64,000 nucleotides of DNA, from the NCBI GenBank assembly GCA_019739335.1, contig CP073261.1, forward strand, positions 2,036,001 through 2,100,000, given 5' to 3'. The DNA comes from Erythrobacter sp. Its GTDB lineage: Bacteria; Pseudomonadota; Alphaproteobacteria; Sphingomonadales; Sphingomonadaceae. The position numbers and the translations under genes were made by a program. Of this stretch, positions 41,147 through 50,424 are shown piece after piece; the stretch's first letter is position 1, and each line of letters begins with the position of its first letter. Under the pieces are notes generated by a model, which ran no database searches, was not told where the DNA came from, and was given only the letters and a program-made list of their open reading frames with translations.

Positions 41147-43417
41147 ATGCACACTATCAAGGCCGCATCGCTTGCCAGTGCCGCAACCATTGCTCTGATG
41201 GCGCAGGTCGCCGTCGCGCAGGAAAATGTCGAAGAAGCGCCCGAAGAGGAAGTATCGGGCGAAGCCATCATCGTTTTCGGGCAGGGCCAGACCCGCCAAG
41301 TGCAGGAAGTCGAAAGCGAGGACATCCGCATCCAGCTGCCCGGCACCAGCGTGATCCGCGCGATCGAACGGCTGCCCAGCGTCAACATCCAGGCCGCCGA
41401 TCCGTTCGGCAATTACGAATGGTCCACTCGCGTGACCATCCGCAGCTTCAACCAGAACCAGCTCGGCTTCACTTTCGACGGCGTGCCGCTGGGCGACATG
41501 AGTTACGGCAACCACAACGGCCTGCACATCAGCCGTGCGGTCAGTTCGGAGAACGTCGGCTCGGTGATCGTCAGCCAGGGCGCGGGTTCGATCGGCACTA
41601 ACTCCACCGGCAACCTCGGCGGCACGGTGGAAACCTTCTCGATGGACCCGGATACCGATTTCGGCATCGAAGCATCGGCCACCTATGGCAGCAGCGATAC
41701 CCTGCGAGGCTTCGCCCGCGCGAACTTCGGCAGCGCCAGCGGCCCGCGCGGCTTTGTTTCCTACGCCTATGGAGCAACCGACAAGTACAAGGGCGAAGGC
41801 ACGCAGGACCAGCACATGGTCAATGCCAAGCTGGTAGTGCCGGTTGGCATGGGCGAAATTACTGGCTGGCTCGGCTATTCGGACCGGCGCGAGCAGGACT
41901 ATCAGGACATGTCGCTCGATATGCTCGACCGGCTGGGCTACGATTGGGACAACACTTTCCCCGATTACGATCTGGCGATCCTGCTGGCCGAGATCGGGGC
42001 CAATCGCGGCGATACCGGCGCGGTTGCGACCAATCCGGCAGCAGGAACGGTCTATCCGGGAAATGTGACTTCGGCGGACGATGCCTATTATGACGCATCC
42101 GGCCTGCGGCAGGACTGGCTCAGCTATATTGGCTATGCGACGCCCATTGGCGAAAGCGGCGAATTCGCTCTTACCGGCTACTTCCACGATCAGACCGGCT
42201 TTGGTCTTTGGGGAACTCCTTACGTGCCCAGCCCCACCGGAGCGCCCCTGTCGATCCGCACGACCGAATACGAAATGCAGCGCATCGGCGTGTTCGCCAG
42301 GGTCGGCTTCGAATTGGCGTTCAACCAGATCGACCTGACCGGCTGGTACGAAAGCAACGATTTCAACCAGGCACGCCGTTTCTACGCCTTTGAAAGCCGC
42401 ACCGAACCGGGCCGTTCGTTCCGCGATCATCCGGAAGATCCGTTCTTCACCCAGTGGGAATTCGATTTCAACACCGAGACCCTGCAATATTCGGTGTCCG
42501 ACCGGATCGAGATCGGGATGCTGACGATCAACCTGGGCTGGAAAGGCTTCCGCGTCACCAACCAGGCTACGGCGGTCGTTGCCGCGTCCTTCCCGCAGGG
42601 CGAAATCACGGCAGAAGACTGGTTCCAGCCGCATGTCGGCTTCAACCTTGAGCTGGGAGACATGGTGGAAATGTTCGGCGGCTTCACCCAGGCCACCCGT
42701 GCTTTCGCTTCGGCAACCACCACCGGGCCGTTCAGCACCAATCAGGTCGGCTTCGATGCCATCCGCGATACGCTCCAGCCCGAAGAATCGGACACTTTCG
42801 AACTCGGCCTGCGGTACAATTCCCCCGTCTTCAACGGCGTGGTCGGGGTCTACCTGGTCAACTTCCGCAACCGCCTGCTGGCGGCGGCATCGGGGCCGAG
42901 CATCGTCGGCAGCCCCTCGATCCTCCAGAACGTGGGTGACGTGCAGGCGCTGGGCTTCGAAGCGGTGGGCGATCTGCGACTGACCGACGAACTGTCGCTG
43001 TTCGCTTCGTACAGCTACACCGATGCGACCTATCAGGACGATGTGTTCAACGTGTCGGGCGTGCTGCTCGCGGCCACGGCGGACAAGGCCGTGGTCGATA
43101 CTCCCGAGCACCTGGCGCGCGGTGAAATCAGCTACGACGACGGTTCGCTGTTCGCCCGTGCCGCGGTGAATTACATGTCGGAGCGGTTCTTCACTTTCAC
43201 CAATGACCGCTCGGTGGACGGACGGGCGATTGTCGATGCCTCGCTCGGCTATCGCCTGACCGACGGGATCGAAGTGCAGCTGAACGCCACCAACCTGTTC
43301 GATGAGCAGTATGTTGCGACCGTGGGTTCGGGCGGGTTCGGCAATTCGGGCGACCGGCAGACGCTGCTGGTGGGTGCGCCGCAGCAGTTCTTCGCTACGG
43401 TACGGCTGAGCTACTGA
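41147..43417 (+). CDS. TonB-dependent outer-membrane receptor
   Basis: 756 residues. A signal peptide (cleaved after AVAQ, residue ~25) is followed by an acidic stretch, the plug domain (LPGTSVIRAIERLPSVNIQA, TRVTIRSFNQNQLGFTFDGV, GSVIVSQGAGSIGTNSTGNL) and a 22-strand barrel that ends in the aromatic FFATVRLSY. SuxCD-type helper domains are absent. Two PhoD-type phosphatase genes follow on the same strand, so it probably imports a phosphate ester, or its product, across the outer membrane. A hairpin separates it from the first phoD. Confidence 0.92.
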   Translation: MHTIKAASLASAATIALMAQVAVAQENVEEAPEEEVSGEAIIVFGQGQTRQVQEVESEDIRIQLPGTSVIRAIERLPSVNIQAADPFGNYEWSTRVTIRSFNQNQLGFTFDGVPLGDMSYGNHNGLHISRAVSSENVGSVIVSQGAGSIGTNSTGNLGGTVETFSMDPDTDFGIEASATYGSSDTLRGFARANFGSASGPRGFVSYAYGATDKYKGEGTQDQHMVNAKLVVPVGMGEITGWLGYSDRREQDYQDMSLDMLDRLGYDWDNTFPDYDLAILLAEIGANRGDTGAVATNPAAGTVYPGNVTSADDAYYDASGLRQDWLSYIGYATPIGESGEFALTGYFHDQTGFGLWGTPYVPSPTGAPLSIRTTEYEMQRIGVFARVGFELAFNQIDLTGWYESNDFNQARRFYAFESRTEPGRSFRDHPEDPFFTQWEFDFNTETLQYSVSDRIEIGMLTINLGWKGFRVTNQATAVVAASFPQGEITAEDWFQPHVGFNLELGDMVEMFGGFTQATRAFASATTTGPFSTNQVGFDAIRDTLQPEESDTFELGLRYNSPVFNGVVGVYLVNFRNRLLAAASGPSIVGSPSILQNVGDVQALGFEAVGDLRLTDELSLFASYSYTDATYQDDVFNVSGVLLAATADKAVVDTPEHLARGEISYDDGSLFARAAVNYMSERFFTFTNDRSVDGRAIVDASLGYRLTDGIEVQLNATNLFDEQYVATVGSGGFGNSGDRQTLLVGAPQQFFATVRLSY

Positions 43418-43424
43418 GGCCAAT

Positions 43425-43450
43425 CCCCCTCCCCTTTCGGGGGGAGGGGG
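43425..43450 (+). terminator. G/C-rich hairpin between receptor and phoD genes
   Basis: A perfect 10-bp stem CCCCCTCCCC pairing with GGGGAGGGGG, loop TTTCGG, begins 8 bp after the receptor stop. No T-run follows. Such hairpins are frequent intergenic repeats in sphingomonads and may attenuate or stabilise mRNA rather than end it. Confidence 0.55.
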
Positions 43451-43482
43451 TACCTCTCGAATCGATGACAGGGACCTGCGCC

Positions 43483-45183
43483 ATGAATGAAAAGCCGCTC
43501 TCGCTCACCCGCCGCTCGGCGCTCGGCACCATGGCGCTGGCTCCCGCCGCAGCCTTGCTGCCATTGCCTGCTGCGGCCCATATCGACGGCCCGTTCCGCC
43601 ACGGCGTGGCGAGCGGCGACCCGGCGGCCAGCAGCGTGGTGCTGTGGACGCGGGTGACCACCAGCGGGGATGTCACCCTGCGCTGCGAAGTCGCGCGCGA
43701 TCCGGAGTTTGCCGAACCGGTCCTCCAAGGCGAAGTGGCGACCGGCCCCTATGCCGACCACACCGCCAAGTTCTTCGCCACCGGACTCGAACCGGGCGGC
43801 ACCTTCTACTATCGCTTCTGGCTGGACAGCTTTGCTTCCCCCACCGGGCGCGCGCGGACCTTGCCGACAGGTTCCCCTGAGCGACTGGGGATCGCACTGG
43901 CGAGCTGTTCGAACTACGCCTTTGGCCATTTCAACGCCTACGAAGCGATGGCGCGTGATGCGCAGGTCGATTTCGTGCTGCACACGGGCGATTACCTTTA
44001 CGAGTACGGGCAGGACGGCTGGGGCGATGCCACCGCGCAGGCGCTCGGCCGTCGGCATGATCCGGCGCACGAGATCGTCACCCTTGCCGATTATCGCCGC
44101 CGCCACGCGCAGTACAAGTCCGATCCCGGCGCGCAGGCAATGCACGCCGCGCATAGCTTCATGGCCTGCTGGGACGATCACGAAAGCGCCAACAATCCGT
44201 GGACCGGCGGAGCGCAGAACCATCAACCTGATAGCGAGGGCGACTGGGCGGCGCGGCGCGAGGCTTCGATCCGCGCCTATTACGAATGGATGCCGATCCG
44301 CGAGCCGGAAATGCTCGACGGCCCAAGGCAAAGCCGGGCGCAGTTCTGGCGCAGCTACAGCTTTGGCGATCTCGCCACGCTGGTGACGCTGGAAAGCCGC
44401 CACACCGCGCGCGCCGAGCAAATCGACTACGCGGCATGGAGCGATCAGCTGACCACCCCTGAACAGGCGGCCATGTTCCGCCGCGACGTGCTTGGCGAAG
44501 CGGGCCGGGCGATGTTGAGCCTCGAGGGCGAGCAGGCGCTCGACCGCGCACTGCGGGCCTCGGTGGCGGCAGGGCAGCCGTGGCGGGTGCTCGGTAACGC
44601 GATCCCAATGGCGCGCACGGATGTGCCCGATCTGGTCGCACTCGGCGTGCTGCCCGATCCCTTTGCCGCAGATGCGCCCTATACCAGCGAGGCGGCGCTG
44701 GAAAATGCGCGCGTGCTGGCGTTCAAGGGCCGCGCCAACCTGCCTTTCTATCCCGATACATGGGACGGCTACCCTTGGGCACGCGAGCGGCTTTACGAAC
44801 AGTCGCGCGCGGCAGGCGCGGGCGATCTGATCGTGTTGACCGGAGACAGCCACAGCTTCTGGGCCAACAGCCTGAAAGATGCCGAGGGGCGGCCCGCCGG
44901 ACTGGAACTGGGCACGGCGGGGATCACGTCACCGGGCGATTTCGTCGAAAGCGGCTTCGGAGACGAATTGTCGCGCCAGCTCGATCTAGCCTTCGCCGAG
45001 CATTGCCCGGAGATCGACTGGACCGACAACATGCACCAGGGCTACGTCCGCCTCGAACTGGCGCGCGACGCGGCGCTGGCGACATTCGTGGCGGTGGATA
45101 CCGTCACTGATCGCGATTTCCGCGCTTTTATCCTCAACCGCCTGCGGATCGAGCGGCGCGGTGACGGGCTGGCCTTCGCCTGA
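43483..45183 (+). CDS. PhoD-like alkaline phosphatase, Tat-exported (first copy)
   Basis: 566 residues from ATG 43483, which puts the twin-arginine signal LTRRSALGTMALAPAAALLP near the N-terminus. The N-terminal PhoD_N beta domain (FRHGVASGDPAASSVVLWTR) is followed by the metallophosphatase core: IALASCSNY (metal Cys), FVLHTGDYLYEYG, ACWDDHESANN and LTGDSHSFWANSL. The family hydrolyses phosphomono- and diesters with Fe/Ca. It follows the TonB receptor by 65 bp and is paralogous to the gene at 45348. Confidence 0.94.
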   Translation: MNEKPLSLTRRSALGTMALAPAAALLPLPAAAHIDGPFRHGVASGDPAASSVVLWTRVTTSGDVTLRCEVARDPEFAEPVLQGEVATGPYADHTAKFFATGLEPGGTFYYRFWLDSFASPTGRARTLPTGSPERLGIALASCSNYAFGHFNAYEAMARDAQVDFVLHTGDYLYEYGQDGWGDATAQALGRRHDPAHEIVTLADYRRRHAQYKSDPGAQAMHAAHSFMACWDDHESANNPWTGGAQNHQPDSEGDWAARREASIRAYYEWMPIREPEMLDGPRQSRAQFWRSYSFGDLATLVTLESRHTARAEQIDYAAWSDQLTTPEQAAMFRRDVLGEAGRAMLSLEGEQALDRALRASVAAGQPWRVLGNAIPMARTDVPDLVALGVLPDPFAADAPYTSEAALENARVLAFKGRANLPFYPDTWDGYPWARERLYEQSRAAGAGDLIVLTGDSHSFWANSLKDAEGRPAGLELGTAGITSPGDFVESGFGDELSRQLDLAFAEHCPEIDWTDNMHQGYVRLELARDAALATFVAVDTVTDRDFRAFILNRLRIERRGDGLAFA

Positions 45184-45283
45184 GCGGATTCAGGTCAGGC
45201 GAACAAAATTGGCCACGCCTCCCGTGCGGCGTCAGATGAACGCAGGCGACTGCGCATTGTCGCCCCAGCCCACATGGGCTGCT

Positions 45284-45301
45284 ATGTCATGAAACTGACG
45301 G
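45284..45301 (+). promoter_or_regulatory. Possible Pho box upstream of second phoD
   Basis: ATGTCAT-GAAA-CTGACGG resembles the PhoB half-site pair CTGTCAT-N4-CTGTCAT (6 of 7, then 4 of 7). It ends 46 bp before the start codon, a suitable place for PhoB activation. The match is imperfect and needs a genome-wide comparison. Confidence 0.4.
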
Positions 45302-45347
45302 TGTAGGCGGCTTACTAGCCGCTGAGAATTGCAGCTAGGAACTTGCC

Positions 45348-47000
45348 ATGAAAATCGATCGCCGCGCGGCGCTTGCCTTGTTCGGATCGGGAACTGCGTT
45401 GGCACTTCCCGGCATCGCCAGCGCCCGGCAGGCACCGGAGACGGTGCGCTTTGCCCATGGTGTGGCCAGCGGCGATCCGACACCGGGCGGAGCGATCATC
45501 TGGACGCGGGCGACCGCCGAGGAAGGGTTTGCCGGGGACATTCCGCTGCGCTGGCACGTCGCCACCGATGCTGGTGCAGCACCCCTGATATCGGGAGCGG
45601 TGACGGCGCGGGGCGCGGCGGATCATACCGCGAAGGTCGATCTCACCGGGCTGGAGCCGGGCCGCGAATACCATTACTGGTTCGAAGCCGCCGATGGCAC
45701 GGCCTCCCCACGCGGGCGGTTCCGGACGCTGCCGGTGGCGGCTGTCGACGAACTCGTGCTGGCCGTCGCTTCGTGCCAGCTCTACCCCGGCGGCTACTTC
45801 AACGCCTATGCCGATATGGCCGCGCTGGAGCGGCTGGATGCCGTGGTGCATCTGGGCGATTACATCTACGAATATGGCGAGAGCGGCTACGGCACCGATA
45901 TCGGGCGTCGGCTGGGCCGCCTGCCCGATCCGCCGCACGAAATCGTATCCTTGGCGGACTATCGCCGCCGCCATGCACAGGTGAAGGCCGATCCGCAGAT
46001 CCAGGCCGCGCACGCGCGCGCCGCCTTCATCTGCGTGTGGGACGATCACGAGATCACCAACGATGCCTGGCTGGAAGGCGCGCAGAACCACCAGCCCGCC
46101 GAGGAAGGCGATTGGGCGGCGCGCAAGGCGGTGGCGATGCAGGCCTATTTCGAATGGATGCCGATCCGCGATCCCGATCCGCTGCGCGCGCACGAGGCGA
46201 TTTTCCGCAGCTTCGAATTCGGCGATCTGGCGACGCTGGCGATGGTCGAGACGCGGCTGCTTGCGCGCGACCGGCAGGTGACCCGCCAACCGGACCTGCC
46301 GCCTGCGCAGGCCATCGCCGCCATCCTTGCCGAGCGTGACCGGCCCGAACGCGAATTGCTGGGTCCCGAGCAGGTCGAGTGGCTCGAAGGCGTGCTCGCC
46401 GCTTCGGTCGCGGCGGGCAAGCCATGGCAGGTGCTCGGCAACCAGGTGCTGATGGCGCGGGTCCCCGGCCCCGATCTGGAAGCGCAACTGGGCACTGAGG
46501 CCTATCTCGCCCTGCGCGAACGGCTGCCCGCGCAGTTCCGCAACCGGGTGGACATGTCGGTGAATGGCTATCGCGAAGGCGTGCCGTTCAATCTCGATTC
46601 GTGGGACGGCTACCCGCACGCGCGCGAGCGGCTCTATGCCCGCTTCGCCCGCGCCGGATCGCGCCCGGTGGTGCTGGCGGGGGACAGCCATGCAGCGTGG
46701 GTCAACAACCTGCACGATGCGGCAGGGCGGCTTGCTGCGGTAGAACTGGGCTGCACGGCCATCACCAGCCCGTCGAACGGCTCGGTGCTGCCGAGGGTAG
46801 GGCGCTTTCTGGAGGCGGGGGCGGAGGAAGTCGTGTTCTGCGATCAGGACCACAAGGGCTACGCGCTGCTCACGCTCACGCCGGAAGTGGCGCGGGTGGA
46901 GCATGTCACTGTTTCGACCGTGCTGGAGCCTGCCTTCGAACGCGGCGTCGCCGCCAGCTATAGCGCAAGGCCGGGCATCGACGGCGGCACCTGGGCCTGA
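45348..47000 (+). CDS. PhoD-like alkaline phosphatase, Tat-exported (second copy)
   Basis: 550 residues with a shorter leader (MKIDRRAALALFGSGTALAL), twin Arg present. VRFAHGVASGDPTPGGAIIW, LAVASCQLYPGGYFN, VVHLGDYIYEYGESGYG, CVWDDHEITNDAWLEGAQNH and VVLAGDSHAAWVNNL give the same domain order and metal-site motifs as the gene at 43483. The copies are similar but far from identical, so the duplication is old and the substrate ranges may differ. A putative Pho box lies upstream. Confidence 0.94.
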   Translation: MKIDRRAALALFGSGTALALPGIASARQAPETVRFAHGVASGDPTPGGAIIWTRATAEEGFAGDIPLRWHVATDAGAAPLISGAVTARGAADHTAKVDLTGLEPGREYHYWFEAADGTASPRGRFRTLPVAAVDELVLAVASCQLYPGGYFNAYADMAALERLDAVVHLGDYIYEYGESGYGTDIGRRLGRLPDPPHEIVSLADYRRRHAQVKADPQIQAAHARAAFICVWDDHEITNDAWLEGAQNHQPAEEGDWAARKAVAMQAYFEWMPIRDPDPLRAHEAIFRSFEFGDLATLAMVETRLLARDRQVTRQPDLPPAQAIAAILAERDRPERELLGPEQVEWLEGVLAASVAAGKPWQVLGNQVLMARVPGPDLEAQLGTEAYLALRERLPAQFRNRVDMSVNGYREGVPFNLDSWDGYPHARERLYARFARAGSRPVVLAGDSHAAWVNNLHDAAGRLAAVELGCTAITSPSNGSVLPRVGRFLEAGAEEVVFCDQDHKGYALLTLTPEVARVEHVTVSTVLEPAFERGVAASYSARPGIDGGTWA

Positions 47001-47217
47001 CGCGGACCCGCGCCCGGCTGGCCGGATCAGGGAATTATGCCGTGAAAGTTGACACTAAGGCGACACCAAAATCATCTCTGCAACCAGCGGACGGACAACG
47101 ATTGGAAAGAGCCGAAGTCCCGCAATGGCGCGGGGCCTGACAGGGGCTAGACCAGTCGCTCTCGTGTAGGAAAGAGGGCAGCGAAAGGGCGTTGACGGCG
47201 TGTGCCGCCAGCCTTCC

Positions 47218-48084
47218 TCACCCAGCCACCAACATTGCCTCCCCCGCTTTGATCCGCGCACCGCTCGCAAGTCCCTCCACCGGGCGCAACCCTGGCGGCA
47301 GCAGCGCGACGATGGTGGAGCCGTGCTCGAACCAGCCCATCTCCTCACCTTTGGCGAAGCGCACCTGCTCACGCCAGATGCGCTGGTGCAGGCTGCGGAC
47401 TGGCTCTGCCGCATCGACGAACGGCAGGCGGATGCTCGCCACAAGGATCGCCGCCACCGGCACCAGCGCGACCCGCGCCTCGCCATCGGCCAGCCGCGCC
47501 AGGATCGGCGCGCGTTCGTTGCGGCAGTAGAGCCGCTCCACGCGCTTGAGCGCGACCGGATTGACGTTCCAGGTATCGCCGGAGATGTAGCGCACCTGCT
47601 CCACCACCATGTCCTGCGGCGCGTGGAAGCGATGGTACATGCCGGCGGTCAGCCGCAGGGTGATGAACTGCCCGCCTTCGAAGGCGCTTGCCTCCTCCAC
47701 ATCGCCGAGCAAGTCGGCCAGTGCATAGTCCATGCCCTTGACCTGAAATGCCTGGCCGCCGTGCACCGTGCCGAACGCCCCGACGATGGCATCGCAGGGC
47801 GCAGCAAACACCGCCGGATCGGCATCGAACACCCGTGCGCCGGGCACCAGCGCGCGGGTAAAGGCGTGGTGGAGGCTGCGAAATTCACGCGTTTGGGCGT
47901 CTGTCAAATCCACGTCACAAAAGAACCGCCAAAGCGCGATCGACGGGACGCGCAGCAGCGGGTTCTCGCGCCTGGCGAACCAGCCCATGAATCGGGTGAG
48001 CGCATGGCGCGGAATGCGGTTGGTAAGGAGGAAATTGAGTTCCTCCTGCGCCAGCAGGCGATGCGCGACGCTTCGCAGGCTCAT
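47218..48084 (-). CDS. psd: Phosphatidylserine decarboxylase proenzyme
   Basis: 288 residues. VKGMDYALADLLGD and YHRFHAPQDMVVEQVRYISG are family blocks, and EHGSTIVALLPPGL contains the GST self-cleavage site where Ser becomes the pyruvoyl group. The enzyme converts phosphatidylserine to phosphatidylethanolamine at the inner membrane. It stands 35 bp from the divergent aminotransferase gene; the PE N-methyltransferase gene (50425) lies in the same neighbourhood, so the PS-PE-PC route is encoded here except for PS synthase. Confidence 0.9.
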   Translation of the reverse strand: MSLRSVAHRLLAQEELNFLLTNRIPRHALTRFMGWFARRENPLLRVPSIALWRFFCDVDLTDAQTREFRSLHHAFTRALVPGARVFDADPAVFAAPCDAIVGAFGTVHGGQAFQVKGMDYALADLLGDVEEASAFEGGQFITLRLTAGMYHRFHAPQDMVVEQVRYISGDTWNVNPVALKRVERLYCRNERAPILARLADGEARVALVPVAAILVASIRLPFVDAAEPVRSLHQRIWREQVRFAKGEEMGWFEHGSTIVALLPPGLRPVEGLASGARIKAGEAMLVAG

Positions 48085-48119
48085 GGTCGGGCTCCCGGTC
48101 TATTGGTGAGGGCAGGGTT

Positions 48120-49775
48120 GTGAAATTGGCTTCGATCGCGTGGAAACTGGCCGCTGGAACGGCGGGCCTTGTCACCGCATCCATGGTGCGCGAACGGCTG
48201 CGGCTTTCGCAGGCCAAGCACCGCTCGCTCTCCGGGCACGTGCGGATGGCCAAGCGCGCGGCGGGGCTCGTGCCCGCCTATGCCTTCGGGGCGGAGGAGT
48301 TTTTCGCCACAGACGGTGCCCCGCCCGAAATTGCCGCGCAGCGGCAGCAGGCGATGGCAGCACTTTCGGCGCACTTTGCAGCGACCTACCCCGCCAGCAC
48401 CGCCGCGACACAGGATGCCGCGCAGTGCATTGCCGATGTCGATTTCACCACCACCTACCGGGTGCCGTTCCAGTTCAGCCCGCTGGTGAAGGACTTCCTG
48501 CCCAGCAGCACCTTCTACCACGCCGCAGAGGGCGTGCAGCTGACCGATCTCGACGGCAATCGCTACTACGACCTCACTGGCAGCTACGGGGTCAACCTGC
48601 TCGGCGTCGATGCCTACCGCGCGCTGATGGCCGAAGGCGGGGAAAGCGTCGCCGCGTTCGGGCCGACGCTGGCCGGGCTGCACCCGCTCACGCTCGACAA
48701 TGCGCAGCGGCTGGCGATCCATTCGGGGCTCGATGCGGTGAGCTTCCACATGAGCGGCACCGAAGCGGTGATGCAGGCGGTGCGGTTGGCGCGCTATCAC
48801 ACCGGGCGGAGCAAGATCGTCCGCTTTGCGGGGGCTTACCACGGCTGGTGGGGCGATGTGCAGCCCGGCGTGGGCAATCCGGTGCCAGCGGACCGCACCT
48901 ATACGCTCGCCGATATGAGCGAGAAAAGCCTCAAGGTGCTGCGCACCCGCAAGGATATCGCCTGCGTGCTGGTCAACCCCTTGCAGGCGATGCACCCGAA
49001 CAAGAACGCCCCCGGCGATTCCACCTTGATGGCGAAGCGCGGGCATTCGGGCGTCGATCGGGCTGCCTATTCGGCCTGGCTGGCACGCTTGCAGGAAGTC
49101 TGCCGCGCGGCGGGCGTGGTGCTGATCATGGACGAGGTGTTCACCGGCTTCCGCCTCGCGCCGGGCGGCGCCTGCGAGTACTTCGGCATCCAGCCCGATC
49201 TGGTCACCTACGGCAAGACCTTGGGCGGCGGCTATCCGGTGGGGGTGCTGTGCGGCCGGGCGGAGCTGATGCGCCGCTACAATCCGGACAAGCCCGCCGA
49301 TATCTGCTTTGCGCGCGGCACCTTCAATTCGCACCCTTACGTGATGGGGGCGATGAACGCTTTCCTGCGGCATATGGAGACTGCCGAGGGCAGGGCGCTC
49401 TATGATGGGCTGGACGAGCGCTGGAACACGCGCGCCGCCAGTCTCAACGCGCGACTGGCAGCGGCGGGCCATCCGGTCGCAATCGGCAATCTGTCGACGA
49501 TCTTCACCGTCCGCTACGCCGTGCCCGCGCGCTATCACTGGATGTTGCAGTTCTATCTGAAGAAGCACGGGCTGGCGCTCAGCTGGGTGGGCACGGGGCG
49601 GTTCATCTTCAGCCTCGCCTATTCGGATGCCGACTTTGCCGAAGTGGAGAACCGCTTCCTTGCCGCCTGCGACGAGATGGCGGCGGGCGGCTGGTGGTGG
49701 TCTGCGGGCGAGGAGCACGGCAAGACCATTCGCCAGCGCCTCACCCGCGAGATGCTGCGCCACAAGTTCGGCTGA
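48120..49775 (+). CDS. PLP class III aminotransferase (glutamate-1-semialdehyde aminomutase-like)
   Basis: 551 residues with a GTG start. An N-terminal ~100-residue extension opens with a hydrophobic stretch (LASIAWKLAAGTAGLVTASM) not found in HemL. The fold-type I core follows: YDLTGSYGVNLLGVDAY, VSFHMSGTEAVMQAVRLARY, AGAYHGWWGDVQ, LIMDEVFTGFRLAPGG and the PLP Lys in LVTYGKTLGGGYPVG. Similar to HemL-type enzymes, but the extension and its place between psd and pmtA argue for a lipid-linked substrate; that is inference. Confidence 0.85.
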   Translation: MKLASIAWKLAAGTAGLVTASMVRERLRLSQAKHRSLSGHVRMAKRAAGLVPAYAFGAEEFFATDGAPPEIAAQRQQAMAALSAHFAATYPASTAATQDAAQCIADVDFTTTYRVPFQFSPLVKDFLPSSTFYHAAEGVQLTDLDGNRYYDLTGSYGVNLLGVDAYRALMAEGGESVAAFGPTLAGLHPLTLDNAQRLAIHSGLDAVSFHMSGTEAVMQAVRLARYHTGRSKIVRFAGAYHGWWGDVQPGVGNPVPADRTYTLADMSEKSLKVLRTRKDIACVLVNPLQAMHPNKNAPGDSTLMAKRGHSGVDRAAYSAWLARLQEVCRAAGVVLIMDEVFTGFRLAPGGACEYFGIQPDLVTYGKTLGGGYPVGVLCGRAELMRRYNPDKPADICFARGTFNSHPYVMGAMNAFLRHMETAEGRALYDGLDERWNTRAASLNARLAAAGHPVAIGNLSTIFTVRYAVPARYHWMLQFYLKKHGLALSWVGTGRFIFSLAYSDADFAEVENRFLAACDEMAAGGWWWSAGEEHGKTIRQRLTREMLRHKFG

Positions 49776-49789
49776 TTGACTCGCGCGGG

Positions 49790-50419
49790 TCAGCCCGCGC
49801 GATTGTTGCGCCGCACCGCCACCGCCTGCCTCGCGAGCTGGCCCGGGGCGCGGCAGTAGAGGCGGAAGTCGTTGAAAGGATCGGTGATGATCTTGGTCGC
49901 CCAGACGATCCCGGTTTCGATATCGCGCAGGAAGAACAGGTGCACGGTGCGGAACAGCAGCCCGCCCACGCCCAGCGCCAGCCACATCATGCCGAGGTTT
50001 TCGAGGAAGCTGACCACTCCGGTGTGTGGAGTGACAAGGCCGAACAAGGTCGGTTCGATCACCAGCAACAGCGGGCTGGCTGCCCACAGTCCCATCAGCA
50101 CCACCTTGCGCATCAGGTTGTAGCCGACCTTGATCTCTTCCTTGTACTCGTGACTGCAATCGTTGACCTGGTCGTAATCGTGCGGCTCGAAGAAGAAGTG
50201 CCCGGCCTGACGGCTGGTCATGGCAATGCCCCAGCCCAGCAGGGCCGCCAGCCAGGGCTGGTACCAGGCGATCAGATAGGCGACGATGAAGGTCGTCGCG
50301 CTGACGAAGTGCAGGCTCTGGTTGACCAGATTGTGATGGTAGTAGCGGTGATCGTCCCACCGTTGTTCGCGCAGCTGCTCGCGGAAATGGGCGGTCTTGG
50401 CGGCAAGTACCTGGGGCAT
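49790..50419 (-). CDS. DUF962/Mpo1-like membrane protein
   Basis: 209 residues with about four membrane helices. RYYHHNLVNQSLHFVSATTF and RQAGHFFFEPHDYDQVND resemble the His-containing patterns of DUF962/Mpo1 proteins, membrane dioxygenases that shorten 2-hydroxy fatty acids from phytosphingosine. The match is to motif spacing, not to a full domain, so it is tentative. It lies 5 bp after the N-methyltransferase gene on the same strand, forming an operon with it, and near a divergent aminotransferase. Confidence 0.6.
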   Translation of the reverse strand: MPQVLAAKTAHFREQLREQRWDDHRYYHHNLVNQSLHFVSATTFIVAYLIAWYQPWLAALLGWGIAMTSRQAGHFFFEPHDYDQVNDCSHEYKEEIKVGYNLMRKVVLMGLWAASPLLLVIEPTLFGLVTPHTGVVSFLENLGMMWLALGVGGLLFRTVHLFFLRDIETGIVWATKIITDPFNDFRLYCRAPGQLARQAVAVRRNNRAG

Positions 50420-50424
50420 CGGAT

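Noticed and set aside
40820..43423. 867-codon reverse-strand frame across the TonB receptor
   Set aside because: The forward frame has a signal peptide, plug and barrel end; the reverse frame has no recognisable domain and a composition typical of antisense GC-rich DNA.
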